NCBI GenBank assembly: GCA_002436065.1
Contig: DIXP01000112.1
Coordinates: forward strand, 75,946-139,945
Reading direction: 5' to 3'
Length of the DNA stretch: 64,000 nt
Source: Chloroflexi bacterium UBA6077
GTDB taxonomy: Bacteria; Chloroflexota; UBA6077
A program made the translations under genes and the position numbers. This document shows positions 8,972-16,775 of this stretch, in pieces (within the stretch, counting starts at the first letter, position 1; the number at the start of each line of letters is the position of its first letter). The notes below the pieces were generated by a model. It saw nothing but the letters and a program-made list of their open reading frames with translations. It was not told where the DNA came from and did no database searches.

Positions 8972-9308
8972 CAAATCAACCTCCATAGGGGAATGGCGAT
9001 TGCCATCTGAGCACCAAGACTCCGTAAGTGCATAGCTCAGCATCAGTCTGCCGTAGCTGAGCTCGGCGGTCGAAGGGTCAGCCTCACTCCTTTAGGGCTA
9101 CGCTTATCAAATGGGGCAAGCCCTCTCGGTGCACGAACGGCACAGCGCCCTCTAGCAGCTCGACGACACCACCGCGTGCGGACCCGCTTCTCCCAAAGGT
9201 TCGCGATCGTGGCCGCCTCGAGCCGCTGCTCTTTCGCGCTAACCGCCCGCCGACGAGTTCCAAGCTGCGAACACGTGGCGACAGAGTGACAGATCGACGT
9301 TGCCTCAC
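8972..9308. other. Gap between E2 and the CoA-transferase gene
   Basis: About 340 bp without a convincing gene. Short minus-strand frames exist; one ends GVVELLEGAVPFVHREGLPH but has no recognisable beginning, so it may be chance or an eroded gene end. The E2 operon promoter may lie here. I see no clear promoter or repeat. Confidence 0.35.
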
Positions 9309-10493
9309 CTAGATCACTCCGCTCGCCCGCCAAGCCGCGATTTCCTCCGATGAGTAGCCTAGCAGACTTCCATACACCTGCTCGTTATGTTCTCCCACCG
9401 CCGGCGGCGACTTGCGGACCGAGCACGCCTGGCTGGCAAGCCTGACTGGGCTCCCCATCACGGGCACGATCGCTCCCTCGGGCGTTCTTACGTTCAGCAC
9501 CATGCCACTCGCCATGAGCGATGGATCGGCGGCAACTTCCCCCACAGTCCTAACCGGGCCACTGGGCACACCGGATGTCGCCAGGACCGCCGCCACCTCC
9601 TCGCTTGTCCGCTCGGCCGTCCACCTTCCGATAATGGCGTCTATCTGCTCTTTCTGATGGGTCCGCGCTTCCCTGGTAGCGAAAGCTGGGGCTGAGCGAA
9701 GCTCTGGAACTCCCATGATCTCTACTAGCCTGCTCCACTGGTGGTCTCGCCCTGCGTTGATATAGACGTAGCCGTCCTTGGTTCCATACGTATTGATCGC
9801 CGCTACTCTCCGATTCCGGTTGCCGTTCCGAGTCTCGCTCTGACCGGTCAGAAGCTTCCACGGGATCTGTGTAGATAGCGTGGCCACAGCGCTGTCGACA
9901 AGAGCAACGTCCACTGACTGCCCCTTGCCGGTGTGGCGGCGTTGTTCCAGTGCGGCCAGAGCGCCGATGGCGGCGTAGAGGCCCGTCAAGTGATCTATTA
10001 TGTAAACTCCAATGAGGGTCGGCGGCCCGTCGGCGGGCCCCGTTAGGTCCATCAGGCCGCTCACAGCCTGCGCTATCTCGTCATATGCCGGCCAGTCAAC
10101 GTACGGGCTCAGAGGATTGAAGCCCGCAATGTTGACCGTTATCAACCCTGGATTGATCTCCGCCAGATGCGAGTTACCCAAGCCCATCCTTTCCATCGTA
10201 CCGGGACGGAAATTCTGTACAAGCACGTCCGCGCGCTCAACCATCTGTCGTAGAAGATGCTTGCCCTTCTCAGTCCGCAGGTTCAGCGTGACGCCCAGCT
10301 TATTTCGGTTATAGCTGGCGAAATAGAGACTGTAGCTTTCGTAGATGGGGAGCCCTATGCGACCGTCCTCCCCATCTGGGGGCTCTACCTTGATCACCTC
10401 GGCCCCCATATCGCCAAGTATTTGGGCGCACAGTGGACCCGCTATGTAGCGCGACAGATCCACAATCCGCACACCTTCCAAAGGCTCTGGCAT
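9309..10493 (-). CDS. CaiB/BaiF family (class III) CoA-transferase
   Basis: Class III CoA-transferase, 394 aa, the usual length. Such enzymes move CoA between carboxylic acids through an aspartyl-CoA intermediate. The N-terminal signature MPEPLEGVRIVDLSRYIAGP and GDMGAEVIKVEPP is clear. LVQNFRPGTMERMGL and the catalytic-Asp region YIIDHLTGLYAAIGALAALE (Asp near 168) follow, then TGKGQSVDVAL. The ATG is preceded by GGAGG at 9 bases. Together with the MaoC-like gene upstream and the Tct carboxylate transporter, it probably activates the imported acid to its CoA thioester. The substrate is unknown; mesaconate-, citramalate- or itaconate-like dicarboxylates would fit the gene set (inference only). 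Confidence 0.93.
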   Translation of the reverse strand: MPEPLEGVRIVDLSRYIAGPLCAQILGDMGAEVIKVEPPDGEDGRIGLPIYESYSLYFASYNRNKLGVTLNLRTEKGKHLLRQMVERADVLVQNFRPGTMERMGLGNSHLAEINPGLITVNIAGFNPLSPYVDWPAYDEIAQAVSGLMDLTGPADGPPTLIGVYIIDHLTGLYAAIGALAALEQRRHTGKGQSVDVALVDSAVATLSTQIPWKLLTGQSETRNGNRNRRVAAINTYGTKDGYVYINAGRDHQWSRLVEIMGVPELRSAPAFATREARTHQKEQIDAIIGRWTAERTSEEVAAVLATSGVPSGPVRTVGEVAADPSLMASGMVLNVRTPEGAIVPVMGSPVRLASQACSVRKSPPAVGEHNEQVYGSLLGYSSEEIAAWRASGVI

Positions 10494-10674
10494 AAGACGT
10501 GACCTCCGCAGTCAACGACGGACTGTCTACAACTGGGATAGCACCCGCTCGCTTTCAATCTGTGGGTAACGGCTCGATTCAACTTGATTAGGTTGGCAGG
10601 CCTTCACACGCAGCTACTAGACACTGGAGCCTCGGTCTGCCCTCTGAACCATCACGGTGCTATCGTTCGCTGGC

Positions 10675-11649
10675 CTACTCTACTAGGGCACTGGCATGTC
10701 CAACAGCCACTAGCTCGCCACGCTGATTCCTCATCCAAACATCCAGGTACATACGGGTGACGTTCTCTTGCTCTTCCAGCCTCTTCACCATTCCCGAAAC
10801 GACTACCTCGTCGCGTACGATGACTGGCTTGATGAACGAAGCGGATAAACGTCCGGTGGTCAACCATGCTGGGCCGAAAAAGCCTGTGCAAAGCTCTGAC
10901 AGGTAGGCCACTGTCATCATGCCCTGGATGATGGCATCAGACTGGCCCCGACGCCTGGCATTCTCCGGGTCGGTGTGGATTCCCGGCCTCATAGCCTTGG
11001 CACCTCCTTCAGCCCAGCCGAAGGGGAATCCGGAGAAGGCAATGCTCTGCTCGAGGCTAGTCTGTTTCTGCAACGAAGGCAGTCCAGCTCCGAGCGGCGT
11101 GTGTCGGTCCGCCCGAGTAACCAATTCAGCACCGGCGGGCATCACTCCGGTAATGGCATCCGCTCGCGGCGAACTCCTTCCCTGTCCGACTACGGAACTG
11201 GCCTGCAACCCCACCGTTTCCCACGCCCGCATCCGGATCAACGGCCGGTTCGCGTCGTCCACCGCCTCACCCTCCGTTATACGGTAGTCCTGGCCACGCT
11301 TCTGGAACTTGTCAACGTGCCGACCACGAACCGTGACGTGCTGACCTAAGGAGACGGGGCGGAGCAGCTCGACCTCGCTACGTGCGTGCAGGCCCGCTGG
11401 GTAGTCCGGCCTCACATCGTAGATCAGCAAAAAGAGTCGGAGTATGTCATTTGTCAGGAGAAGAGGATGACCGATGCGGCCGCCGAACGGAGACTCCCGC
11501 AAATACCATGAGCCGTAGTCGTCGACGGCGTAGGCGTAAGCCTTGATCTGCAAGTCCGAGATGATTCCATCTACTGGCCCCATCTCTTCACCGATTTCTA
11601 TGCTCTCCCACGTAAAAGGCTTGGGCTCGCTTGCTCGGCACACTGCCAT
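10675..11649 (-). CDS. MaoC-like double-hotdog acyl-CoA dehydratase/hydratase
   Basis: About 324 aa with two hotdog halves. The N-terminal half includes FTWESIEIGEEMGPVDGIIS, RIGHPLLLTNDILRLF and LHARSEVELLRPV. The C-terminal half includes SDAIIQGMMTVAYLSELC, LTTGRLSASFIKPVIVRDEV and the end LVAVGHASALVE. This arrangement is seen in (R)-specific enoyl-CoA hydratases and mesaconyl-CoA-hydratase-like proteins. ATG 11649 has AGGAG 8 bases upstream; ATG 11667 is the alternative. It lies between tctA and the CaiB-type gene. It probably hydrates or dehydrates the CoA ester made by that transferase; the exact substrate is not deducible. Confidence 0.82.
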   Translation of the reverse strand: MAVCRASEPKPFTWESIEIGEEMGPVDGIISDLQIKAYAYAVDDYGSWYLRESPFGGRIGHPLLLTNDILRLFLLIYDVRPDYPAGLHARSEVELLRPVSLGQHVTVRGRHVDKFQKRGQDYRITEGEAVDDANRPLIRMRAWETVGLQASSVVGQGRSSPRADAITGVMPAGAELVTRADRHTPLGAGLPSLQKQTSLEQSIAFSGFPFGWAEGGAKAMRPGIHTDPENARRRGQSDAIIQGMMTVAYLSELCTGFFGPAWLTTGRLSASFIKPVIVRDEVVVSGMVKRLEEQENVTRMYLDVWMRNQRGELVAVGHASALVE

Positions 11650-11683
11650 CTCGCACTCTCCTGCCATAAGTAGTGATTATCCT

Positions 11684-11707
11684 GGCTCTGACTTCGAAGT
11701 CAGAGCC
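11684..11707. promoter_or_regulatory. Perfect 24-bp palindrome upstream of the MaoC-like gene
   Basis: GGCTCTGACTTC followed at once by GAAGTCAGAGCC, a perfect dyad with no spacer, 34 bases before the MaoC-like start and 179 bases after the tctA stop. It could be an operator for a dimeric regulator, or an RNA hairpin that tunes expression between tctA and the downstream genes. It does not resemble the LacI-type operator at 16709-16734. Confidence 0.45.
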
Positions 11708-11885
11708 TCGACTAAACCAGATCGATTTCCTTTCTGCTCTATATCGAGACAGCCCGCCTGCGGCACCAGACGTAGCCACTGAGTCGTACTGGCTGCAGAG
11801 CGCGCATCGCGCCGCTCTGGACACGGCGGGCCAGGTGTGCTTTCCGCTTCCTCAGTTAGCTTCAGAGCCGACCGCGCAATTCGCG

Positions 11886-13424
11886 TCACCCGATGCTGCC
11901 CGTATCCGACCCACCGGTTGGCCGGGGCGCCGTGTGCCCTCGTCTGATGACGAACTTGACTAGAGGCGGCAATGCCAACGCTGTCAAGCCCAGCAGCAAT
12001 AAGACCACAGTGATAGGTCGAGATAGCAGGTAGGAGGGATCCCCGTTGGCCATGATCATCGTCTGGCACATGGTCCGCTCCATCATTGGGCCCAGGACGA
12101 GGGCTAGCACCAGAGGCGCCAGGTCGAATCCTATTTTCCTCAGAACGTAGCCCATGATGCCCATACCAACCAGCACCGCAATGTCCAGTACGCTGTTGTT
12201 GACGCTGTAAGCACCCACCAGGCAGAGCACCACAACGACTGTCATAAGCATATGTTTCGGTACACGCAGCAAGTTGGCAAAAAGACCCACTAGCGGCAGG
12301 TTGAGAAGAAGCAACGCGACATTGCCCACGTACATGCTGGCCACGACTCCCCAGAAGACGTCAGGCCTCTCCTCGATCATCAGCGGCCCAGGCTGTACGC
12401 CGTGTATCATGAGAGCTCCCAGCAGCATCGCGGTAGCGGGGGCGAAAGGAATCCCTAGCGCGAGCAACGGAATCATCGCCCCAGCTGAGGCCGCGTTGTT
12501 GGCCGCTTCTGGACCGGCGACGCCCTCTATTGCACCTTTCCCGAATTCTTCTTTATGCCTGGACACACGCTTCTCCAACGAGTAGGAGAGAAAAGTCGAA
12601 AGTACTCCCGCCGGCCCTGGCACTAGGCCAACGAAGAAACCGGCGCCAGTGCCACGAAACATTGCTGGCAGCGATCTAGCCCACTCCTCTGAGTTTGGGA
12701 AGAGTTCGCGGAATTTGACCCTGGCAACGGCCGGCGAACTGGTCACTTGCTCGGCGATGACTAGGACCTCCGTGATGCCAAACAAGCCCATGGCGACCGG
12801 CACAAACTGAATGCCTTGGGAAAGCTGCACGTTGCCGAAAGTGAACCGAGAAATGCCGCTCAGCTTCTCCATGCCCACTGTACCTAGCAGCAGTCCTAGG
12901 CCGATCATCAGAAAAGCCCTAACGAGAGAGCCACCACCGAGGCGGGATAGGAACAGCAACCCCACCAAAGTGAGGGCGAAGTACTCTGGCGCACTGAACG
13001 AAAGAGCGATAGCAGCCAACTTCGGCGCGAAGAACTGAAGCCCAATGATCCCCAATGTACCAGCAATGAATGAGCCTACAGCCGCAACTGTGAGCGCTGC
13101 GCCTGCGCGCCCCTTCTTAGCCATCTGGTAGCCATCCAGAGCCGTTATAACCGAGGTCGCTTCTCCTGGTACGTTCACGAGTATCGAGGTAGTGGAACCG
13201 CCGTACATAGCGCCGTAGTAGATGCCAGCCATCAGGATGATTGCCGTAGTGGCGTTGAAGGTGAACGTGACAGGGATCAGCAAGGCCATTGCGCCCAGCG
13301 GGCCAATGCCGGGCAGCACCCCGACCAGCGTGCCAAGGAGCACTCCCATCAAGCAGGCAAACAGATTCTCCGGCGTGAGAGCCACAGAGAAGCCGTACAG
13401 AAGACCGCTACTCAGCGATTCCAT
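11886..13424 (-). CDS. tctA: Tripartite tricarboxylate transporter large membrane subunit TctA
   Basis: Polytopic membrane subunit, 512 aa, with about 11-12 hydrophobic segments. It carries the signature regions LGTLVGVLPGIGPLGAMALL and IYYGAMYGGSTTSILVNVPG, and repeats the pattern later as GFFVGLVPGPAGVLSTFLSY and MIPLLALGIPFAPATAMLLG. This is the permease that couples cation import to carboxylate uptake with TctB and TctC. The start is ATG 13424 (MESLSSGLLYGF), with GGGAGG 7 bases upstream. A longer frame would run into tctB. The preceding tctB stop is 13 bases away, and tctC lies upstream of tctB. Confidence 0.95.
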   Translation of the reverse strand: MESLSSGLLYGFSVALTPENLFACLMGVLLGTLVGVLPGIGPLGAMALLIPVTFTFNATTAIILMAGIYYGAMYGGSTTSILVNVPGEATSVITALDGYQMAKKGRAGAALTVAAVGSFIAGTLGIIGLQFFAPKLAAIALSFSAPEYFALTLVGLLFLSRLGGGSLVRAFLMIGLGLLLGTVGMEKLSGISRFTFGNVQLSQGIQFVPVAMGLFGITEVLVIAEQVTSSPAVARVKFRELFPNSEEWARSLPAMFRGTGAGFFVGLVPGPAGVLSTFLSYSLEKRVSRHKEEFGKGAIEGVAGPEAANNAASAGAMIPLLALGIPFAPATAMLLGALMIHGVQPGPLMIEERPDVFWGVVASMYVGNVALLLLNLPLVGLFANLLRVPKHMLMTVVVVLCLVGAYSVNNSVLDIAVLVGMGIMGYVLRKIGFDLAPLVLALVLGPMMERTMCQTMIMANGDPSYLLSRPITVVLLLLGLTALALPPLVKFVIRRGHTAPRPTGGSDTGSIG

Positions 13425-13437
13425 AGTGCTACCTCCC

Positions 13438-13896
13438 TCACTGTATCCACGCCCCGACAGGGAGTGGCACCCCCAACACAACCGAGAACAAACCGTAAGA
13501 CGCGCCGGCAACGACCACAGCAGTCAATGTCGTATCCCGCCAGCTGCACATACCAAGGACGCGAAGAGCGACGACGGTAACGAGCCCTCCGGCCACCAAG
13601 TAACCGAGGGTCGTCAGAAGGCTAGCGTAGACGATCAGGCTCAATACCAGCCCCAGCACCCGCCGGCCGGGAGCACCGGCCGGCAGGATCCTCTCCGCCA
13701 CAACACGTGTGTCCATCCGCCAAGACTCGACGAGCAAAGAGATGCTGAGTCCCAGCAGCAGCAGGCCGACGAGCGCCGGGAACAAGCCCGGGCCTGGCGA
13801 CACCCACGTGCCGACCGGCAGAGCCAACGCCATCCCTATGTAGATGACCGCCAAACCGGTGACGCAGATGCAGAATGTCAGATGTTGCGTGCGCAT
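13438..13896 (-). CDS. tctB: Tripartite tricarboxylate transporter small membrane subunit TctB
   Basis: 152 aa with four predicted membrane segments (residues about 7-29, 36-56, 80-115 split in two, and 120-145). It has the family pattern GTWVSPGPGLFPALVGLLLLGLS near the N-terminus. ATG 13896 is favoured because AGAGG lies 8 bases upstream; a GTG at 13917 would overlap the tctC end. It sits between tctC and tctA in the standard C-B-A order. TctB is the least conserved subunit, so the assignment rests on size, topology, the PGPGxFP motif and position. Confidence 0.9.
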   Translation of the reverse strand: MRTQHLTFCICVTGLAVIYIGMALALPVGTWVSPGPGLFPALVGLLLLGLSISLLVESWRMDTRVVAERILPAGAPGRRVLGLVLSLIVYASLLTTLGYLVAGGLVTVVALRVLGMCSWRDTTLTAVVVAGASYGLFSVVLGVPLPVGAWIQ

Positions 13897-13901
13897 CGGC
13901 G

Positions 13902-14879
13902 CTACCTCTGTTTCCACCCTACTAGTTCGGCGACCTTGCCGTTCGTTTCGTAGTCGCTCTGGAGCCTTTTCGCGAGATCCGCGCCGTTCAAGTAGTCGAT
14001 ATCCATCTTGTTATCCTGGGCGAACTTGGCGAAGTCCGCGCCATCCATCATCTTCTTGAATGCGTCATGTAGCGTCTTCACGATCTCATTAGGCGTGCCT
14101 TTGGGCGCTGCGATGAGGTAGTAGACCCCACCTGTTATGTCATAGCCCAGCTCCTTGAAGGTGGGAATGTCAGGCCAAGCGGAAATGTGCTGCGCCTCGT
14201 ACACCGCCAGTGGGCGCAACTTTCCAGCTTTGACCTGAGGAATCAACGCTGAAGGGTGGGCTGCGTATGCATCTATGTGTCCGCCCAGTAGGGCCGGCAA
14301 GCCCTCCGCGTCACCTGCGTGCGGGACGGAAATAAAGTCGATACCAGAAGCGATCCGTAGTTGCTCGGCGCGGAGATGAGGCATGGTGCCAACACCCGAA
14401 TTGCCTATCCTCACCTTGCCGGGGTTGGCCTTGGCGAAGGCCAGCAGATCTTGGATCGTCTTGTATGGGGAATCGGCGTTCACGGCAAGGACGAAGGGTT
14501 GGTTCACTAGATTGATCACTGGCGTGAAATCTTCAGGCCCTTTGTAAGGGAGCGCAGCGCGGTGCGGCTGAAGGGAGATCCCAGCTACGCTCAGCAGGCC
14601 GATTGTGTAACCGTCAGGCTTAGCCTGTGCCACCTCAGCAGTGCCGATCGTCGTCGACCCACCCTCGCGGTTCACCACGACGATGGACTGTGATAACTGA
14701 CCCTTCAAGAGCTCGGCTGTGGTCCTTGCCGTCAGGTCCATCGCGCCGCCGGCCGGTTGGGGCACGACAAGTGTAACTGGTTTAGTCGGGTAAGAAGCCT
14801 GGCTGGCGCAACCGTTGAGAGCCAGAGCGAGAAGCAGGATTACCAAGCCTAGACTCACGGTGGTGATTGCCCTTTGCAC
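13902..14879 (-). CDS. tctC: Tripartite tricarboxylate transporter substrate-binding lipoprotein TctC
   Basis: Solute receptor, 325 aa. It has a lipoprotein signal (MQRAITTVSLGLVILLLALA, then LNGC lipobox) and the mature Bug fold: VTLVVPQPAGGAMDLTARTT, QAKPDGYTIGLLSV, NSGVGTMPHLRAEQL and YYLIAAPKGTPNEIVKTLHD. GTG 14879 is preferred to ATG 14894 because the strong AAGGAGG lies between them, 5 bases before the GTG. It is first gene of the tctCBA operon. It differs clearly from the other TctC at 4281-5387, so the transposon carries two receptors and one membrane pair, perhaps widening the substrate range. Confidence 0.93.
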   Translation of the reverse strand: MQRAITTVSLGLVILLLALALNGCASQASYPTKPVTLVVPQPAGGAMDLTARTTAELLKGQLSQSIVVVNREGGSTTIGTAEVAQAKPDGYTIGLLSVAGISLQPHRAALPYKGPEDFTPVINLVNQPFVLAVNADSPYKTIQDLLAFAKANPGKVRIGNSGVGTMPHLRAEQLRIASGIDFISVPHAGDAEGLPALLGGHIDAYAAHPSALIPQVKAGKLRPLAVYEAQHISAWPDIPTFKELGYDITGGVYYLIAAPKGTPNEIVKTLHDAFKKMMDGADFAKFAQDNKMDIDYLNGADLAKRLQSDYETNGKVAELVGWKQR

Positions 14880-15570
14880 GGTGTCCTCCTTCATAAGTCG
14901 TACGGGAAATAGCCCGGACTCACGTGGATGTCGGTACCAAATACTTGGGAATTCTTAGAGACTCTCCCAGGCCGCAACTGCCTGACTCGGCACGTTTGGC
15001 ATTCGGCGCGATCACACTAGACTTCGATGTTCGGCGATGCTCAGACAATCATCTGCTAGATTCTTCACCGTCCTCTCACTTAGCGTCTGCGCCGAAATGT
15101 GCGTCCACAGGCGTCCAGCAAGCAATGTTGGAGGCCTGCCATCTGCCGACTGACACCTCCTCTCTCGCCCGCGTGCTCTCGCTACGAATCTGCGAGCTGC
15201 TCATCTGGCCACCAAGTCCTGCACAAGTTCACGCCTTCCGTCGCGTCCGCGGTGGCAGCATCGGCACCTATTTTGTGAGCAAAGCCGGGGGCACCGGCGT
15301 CCCACCTAGGACGGCTTTCAAGTTTCGACGGAACCCAGCCTTTGCAGTCGGTCCTCGGGCGAGCATTTGTCCGGTATCTCGATACCGTGAACGCTTTGCA
15401 GAAGCCGTAGATCCCGGCCCTCAGGACTGAGGGTAAACACGACGCCCAATGCGGTTATAGAGTGGCGCTCGGCCTGTTACCGGAAGGCTTATAGCTCCAG
15501 CTATCTGCAGTGGACAGGGATGCCGATCCACCGACAGCTTTCACCTTCGCTAAAGGGGTTCGGGACAGAA
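14880..15570. other. Intergenic region between the LacI-type gene and tctC
   Basis: Nearly 700 bp without a credible gene. A plus-strand frame at 14924-15430 has no recognisable domain and no good ribosome-binding site. The region should hold the tctC promoter and operators. One inverted repeat resembling the LacI operator half-sites is listed separately at 15372-15387. Confidence 0.4.
15372..15387. promoter_or_regulatory. Candidate second operator for the LacI-type regulator
   Basis: CGGTATC and GATACCG as an inverted pair separated by TC. Both half-sites (GGTATC/GATACC) also form the core of the palindrome at 16709-16734 in front of the regulator gene, although there the core is back to back without a spacer. 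It lies about 490 bp upstream of tctC, which is far, so it may act with a nearer site or be fortuitous. Confidence 0.35.
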
Positions 15571-16656
15571 TCATCGATCGCCCTGCGGAACTGTGGAACT
15601 GCGCACGACCAGCCTTGGTTCAAATACCTGTGGTGAAGCCGGTGCGGTCCCGCTGCTAGCGATATCTACCAAGAGATCGAACGCGGCCCGCCCGAGTCTA
15701 TGCAGGGGCAAGTCGACGGTAGTAAGCGGCGGGCAGGTCACGCCCGAGAGAATCGTCCCGCCAAATCCAGCCACGGCAAGATCGTCCGGGACTCGTCGAC
15801 CCAGATCACGGCACGCCAACAGCACACCGCAGGCGACCATGTCGCCGCAGGTGATGATCGCCGTGATCTCCGGGTGCTCGGTGAGCAGTACTCTTGCCGC
15901 CTCGCGTCCGCCACGAATATGGTGGTCGGTGACAATGTCGCCCGTCTCGCCAGTGTCGCTCGTTAGCTCACGATACGTCTCCTGGTGAGCGCCAAGCACC
16001 ATCCACTCAGTGGCCGGTTGCACGCCATACTCGCCGAGGGCATCTGAGTAGCCACGCACCTTCTCTTCAGTAAAATCGAAGAACACCGGCGACTTGATAA
16101 GGCCAATCCGGCGGTGTCCGAGTTCGAGAAGATGCCGAGTCACAGCATAGGCGCCCCGGTAGTAGTCCAAGAGCATAATCCCGAAGTTGTCGATACAGCA
16201 GTTGCGGTTGACCAATACGCCCGCCGCTACCGAGCGGCCGACTGTGCGCAGTTCCTTGTCGGGCAGGCGAGACCCGTACCAGATGATGCCGTCGACGCGC
16301 TTGTCCTGCAGCATCCGCACAGCGACCATTTCCCGCGCGGGATCCTCCGCAGTGCTGCAGATTACTACGCTGTATCCTTTGGCTAGGGCTTGATCCTCTA
16401 TCCCTCTGATCAGCCTCGCGAAGAATGGGCTCGTGACGTCGGTGAGAAGTAACCCGATTGTCTGAGTCTTGCCCGTGACGAGACCGCGAGCCATCGAGCT
16501 AGGGCGATAGCCAAGGTCTTTGATCACCGACGTGACTTTGGCGGCGGTCTCCTTACTGACGTCGCCTTTGCCGTTGAGCACACGAGAAACGGTCATCTTG
16601 GAAACGCCAGCCTGAGAAGCAACATCAGAGATAGTGGGGTTGAATCGCTCGTTCAA
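15571..16656 (-). CDS. LacI/GalR-family transcriptional regulator
   Basis: 361 aa with an N-terminal LacI helix-turn-helix (TISDVASQAGVSKMTVSRVL) and the hinge region RPSSMARGLVTGKTQTIGLL. A periplasmic-binding-like sensor domain continues to VPDDLAVAGFGGTILSGVTC and LTTVDLPLHRLGRAAFDLL. The start is TTG 16656, with AAGGAG 10 bases upstream. It is the first gene inside the right end of the transposon and is transcribed toward tctCBA, so it is the likely local regulator of the transport and catabolic genes. Its promoter overlaps a strong palindrome, which implies autorepression. The effector is unknown; a carboxylate or its CoA pathway intermediate is a reasonable guess. Confidence 0.93.
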   Translation of the reverse strand: MNERFNPTISDVASQAGVSKMTVSRVLNGKGDVSKETAAKVTSVIKDLGYRPSSMARGLVTGKTQTIGLLLTDVTSPFFARLIRGIEDQALAKGYSVVICSTAEDPAREMVAVRMLQDKRVDGIIWYGSRLPDKELRTVGRSVAAGVLVNRNCCIDNFGIMLLDYYRGAYAVTRHLLELGHRRIGLIKSPVFFDFTEEKVRGYSDALGEYGVQPATEWMVLGAHQETYRELTSDTGETGDIVTDHHIRGGREAARVLLTEHPEITAIITCGDMVACGVLLACRDLGRRVPDDLAVAGFGGTILSGVTCPPLTTVDLPLHRLGRAAFDLLVDIASSGTAPASPQVFEPRLVVRSSTVPQGDR

Positions 16657-16708
16657 GCGAATGCCACTCCTTGTGAACTCTCTCCGGCAGATGCGGTCGA
16701 ACTCGCAC

Positions 16709-16734
16709 CGTTACCGATACCGGTATCGATAACG
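16709..16734. promoter_or_regulatory. LacI-type operator overlapping the regulator's own start region
   Basis: A 26-bp near-perfect palindrome centred on CG, with core GATACCGGTATC. The outer arms are CGTTACC and GATAACG, with a single mismatch per half. A central CpG dyad is characteristic of LacI/GalR operators. It begins 2 bases downstream of the -10 box of the predicted promoter, the classical position for repression. Confidence 0.75.
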
Positions 16735-16736
16735 GT

Positions 16737-16765
16737 ATCCTAATAGCGTTGGGTGGTCTTGTCAA
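16737..16765 (-). promoter_or_regulatory. Sigma-70-type promoter of the LacI-type gene
   Basis: On the minus strand, TTGACA (16765-16760) is followed after exactly 17 bases by TAGGAT (16742-16737). The -35 box is perfect and the -10 box matches 4 of 6. The operator follows directly. The right IS element ends only 10 bp from the -35 box, so the promoter belongs to the cargo and not to the IS. Confidence 0.7.
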
Positions 16766-16775
16766 GGGGTTTGTT

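Noticed and set aside
14924..15430. Plus-strand open frame of 168 codons between the LacI-type gene and tctC
   Set aside because: No recognisable domain, no ribosome-binding site, erratic composition, and it covers the expected tctC control region.
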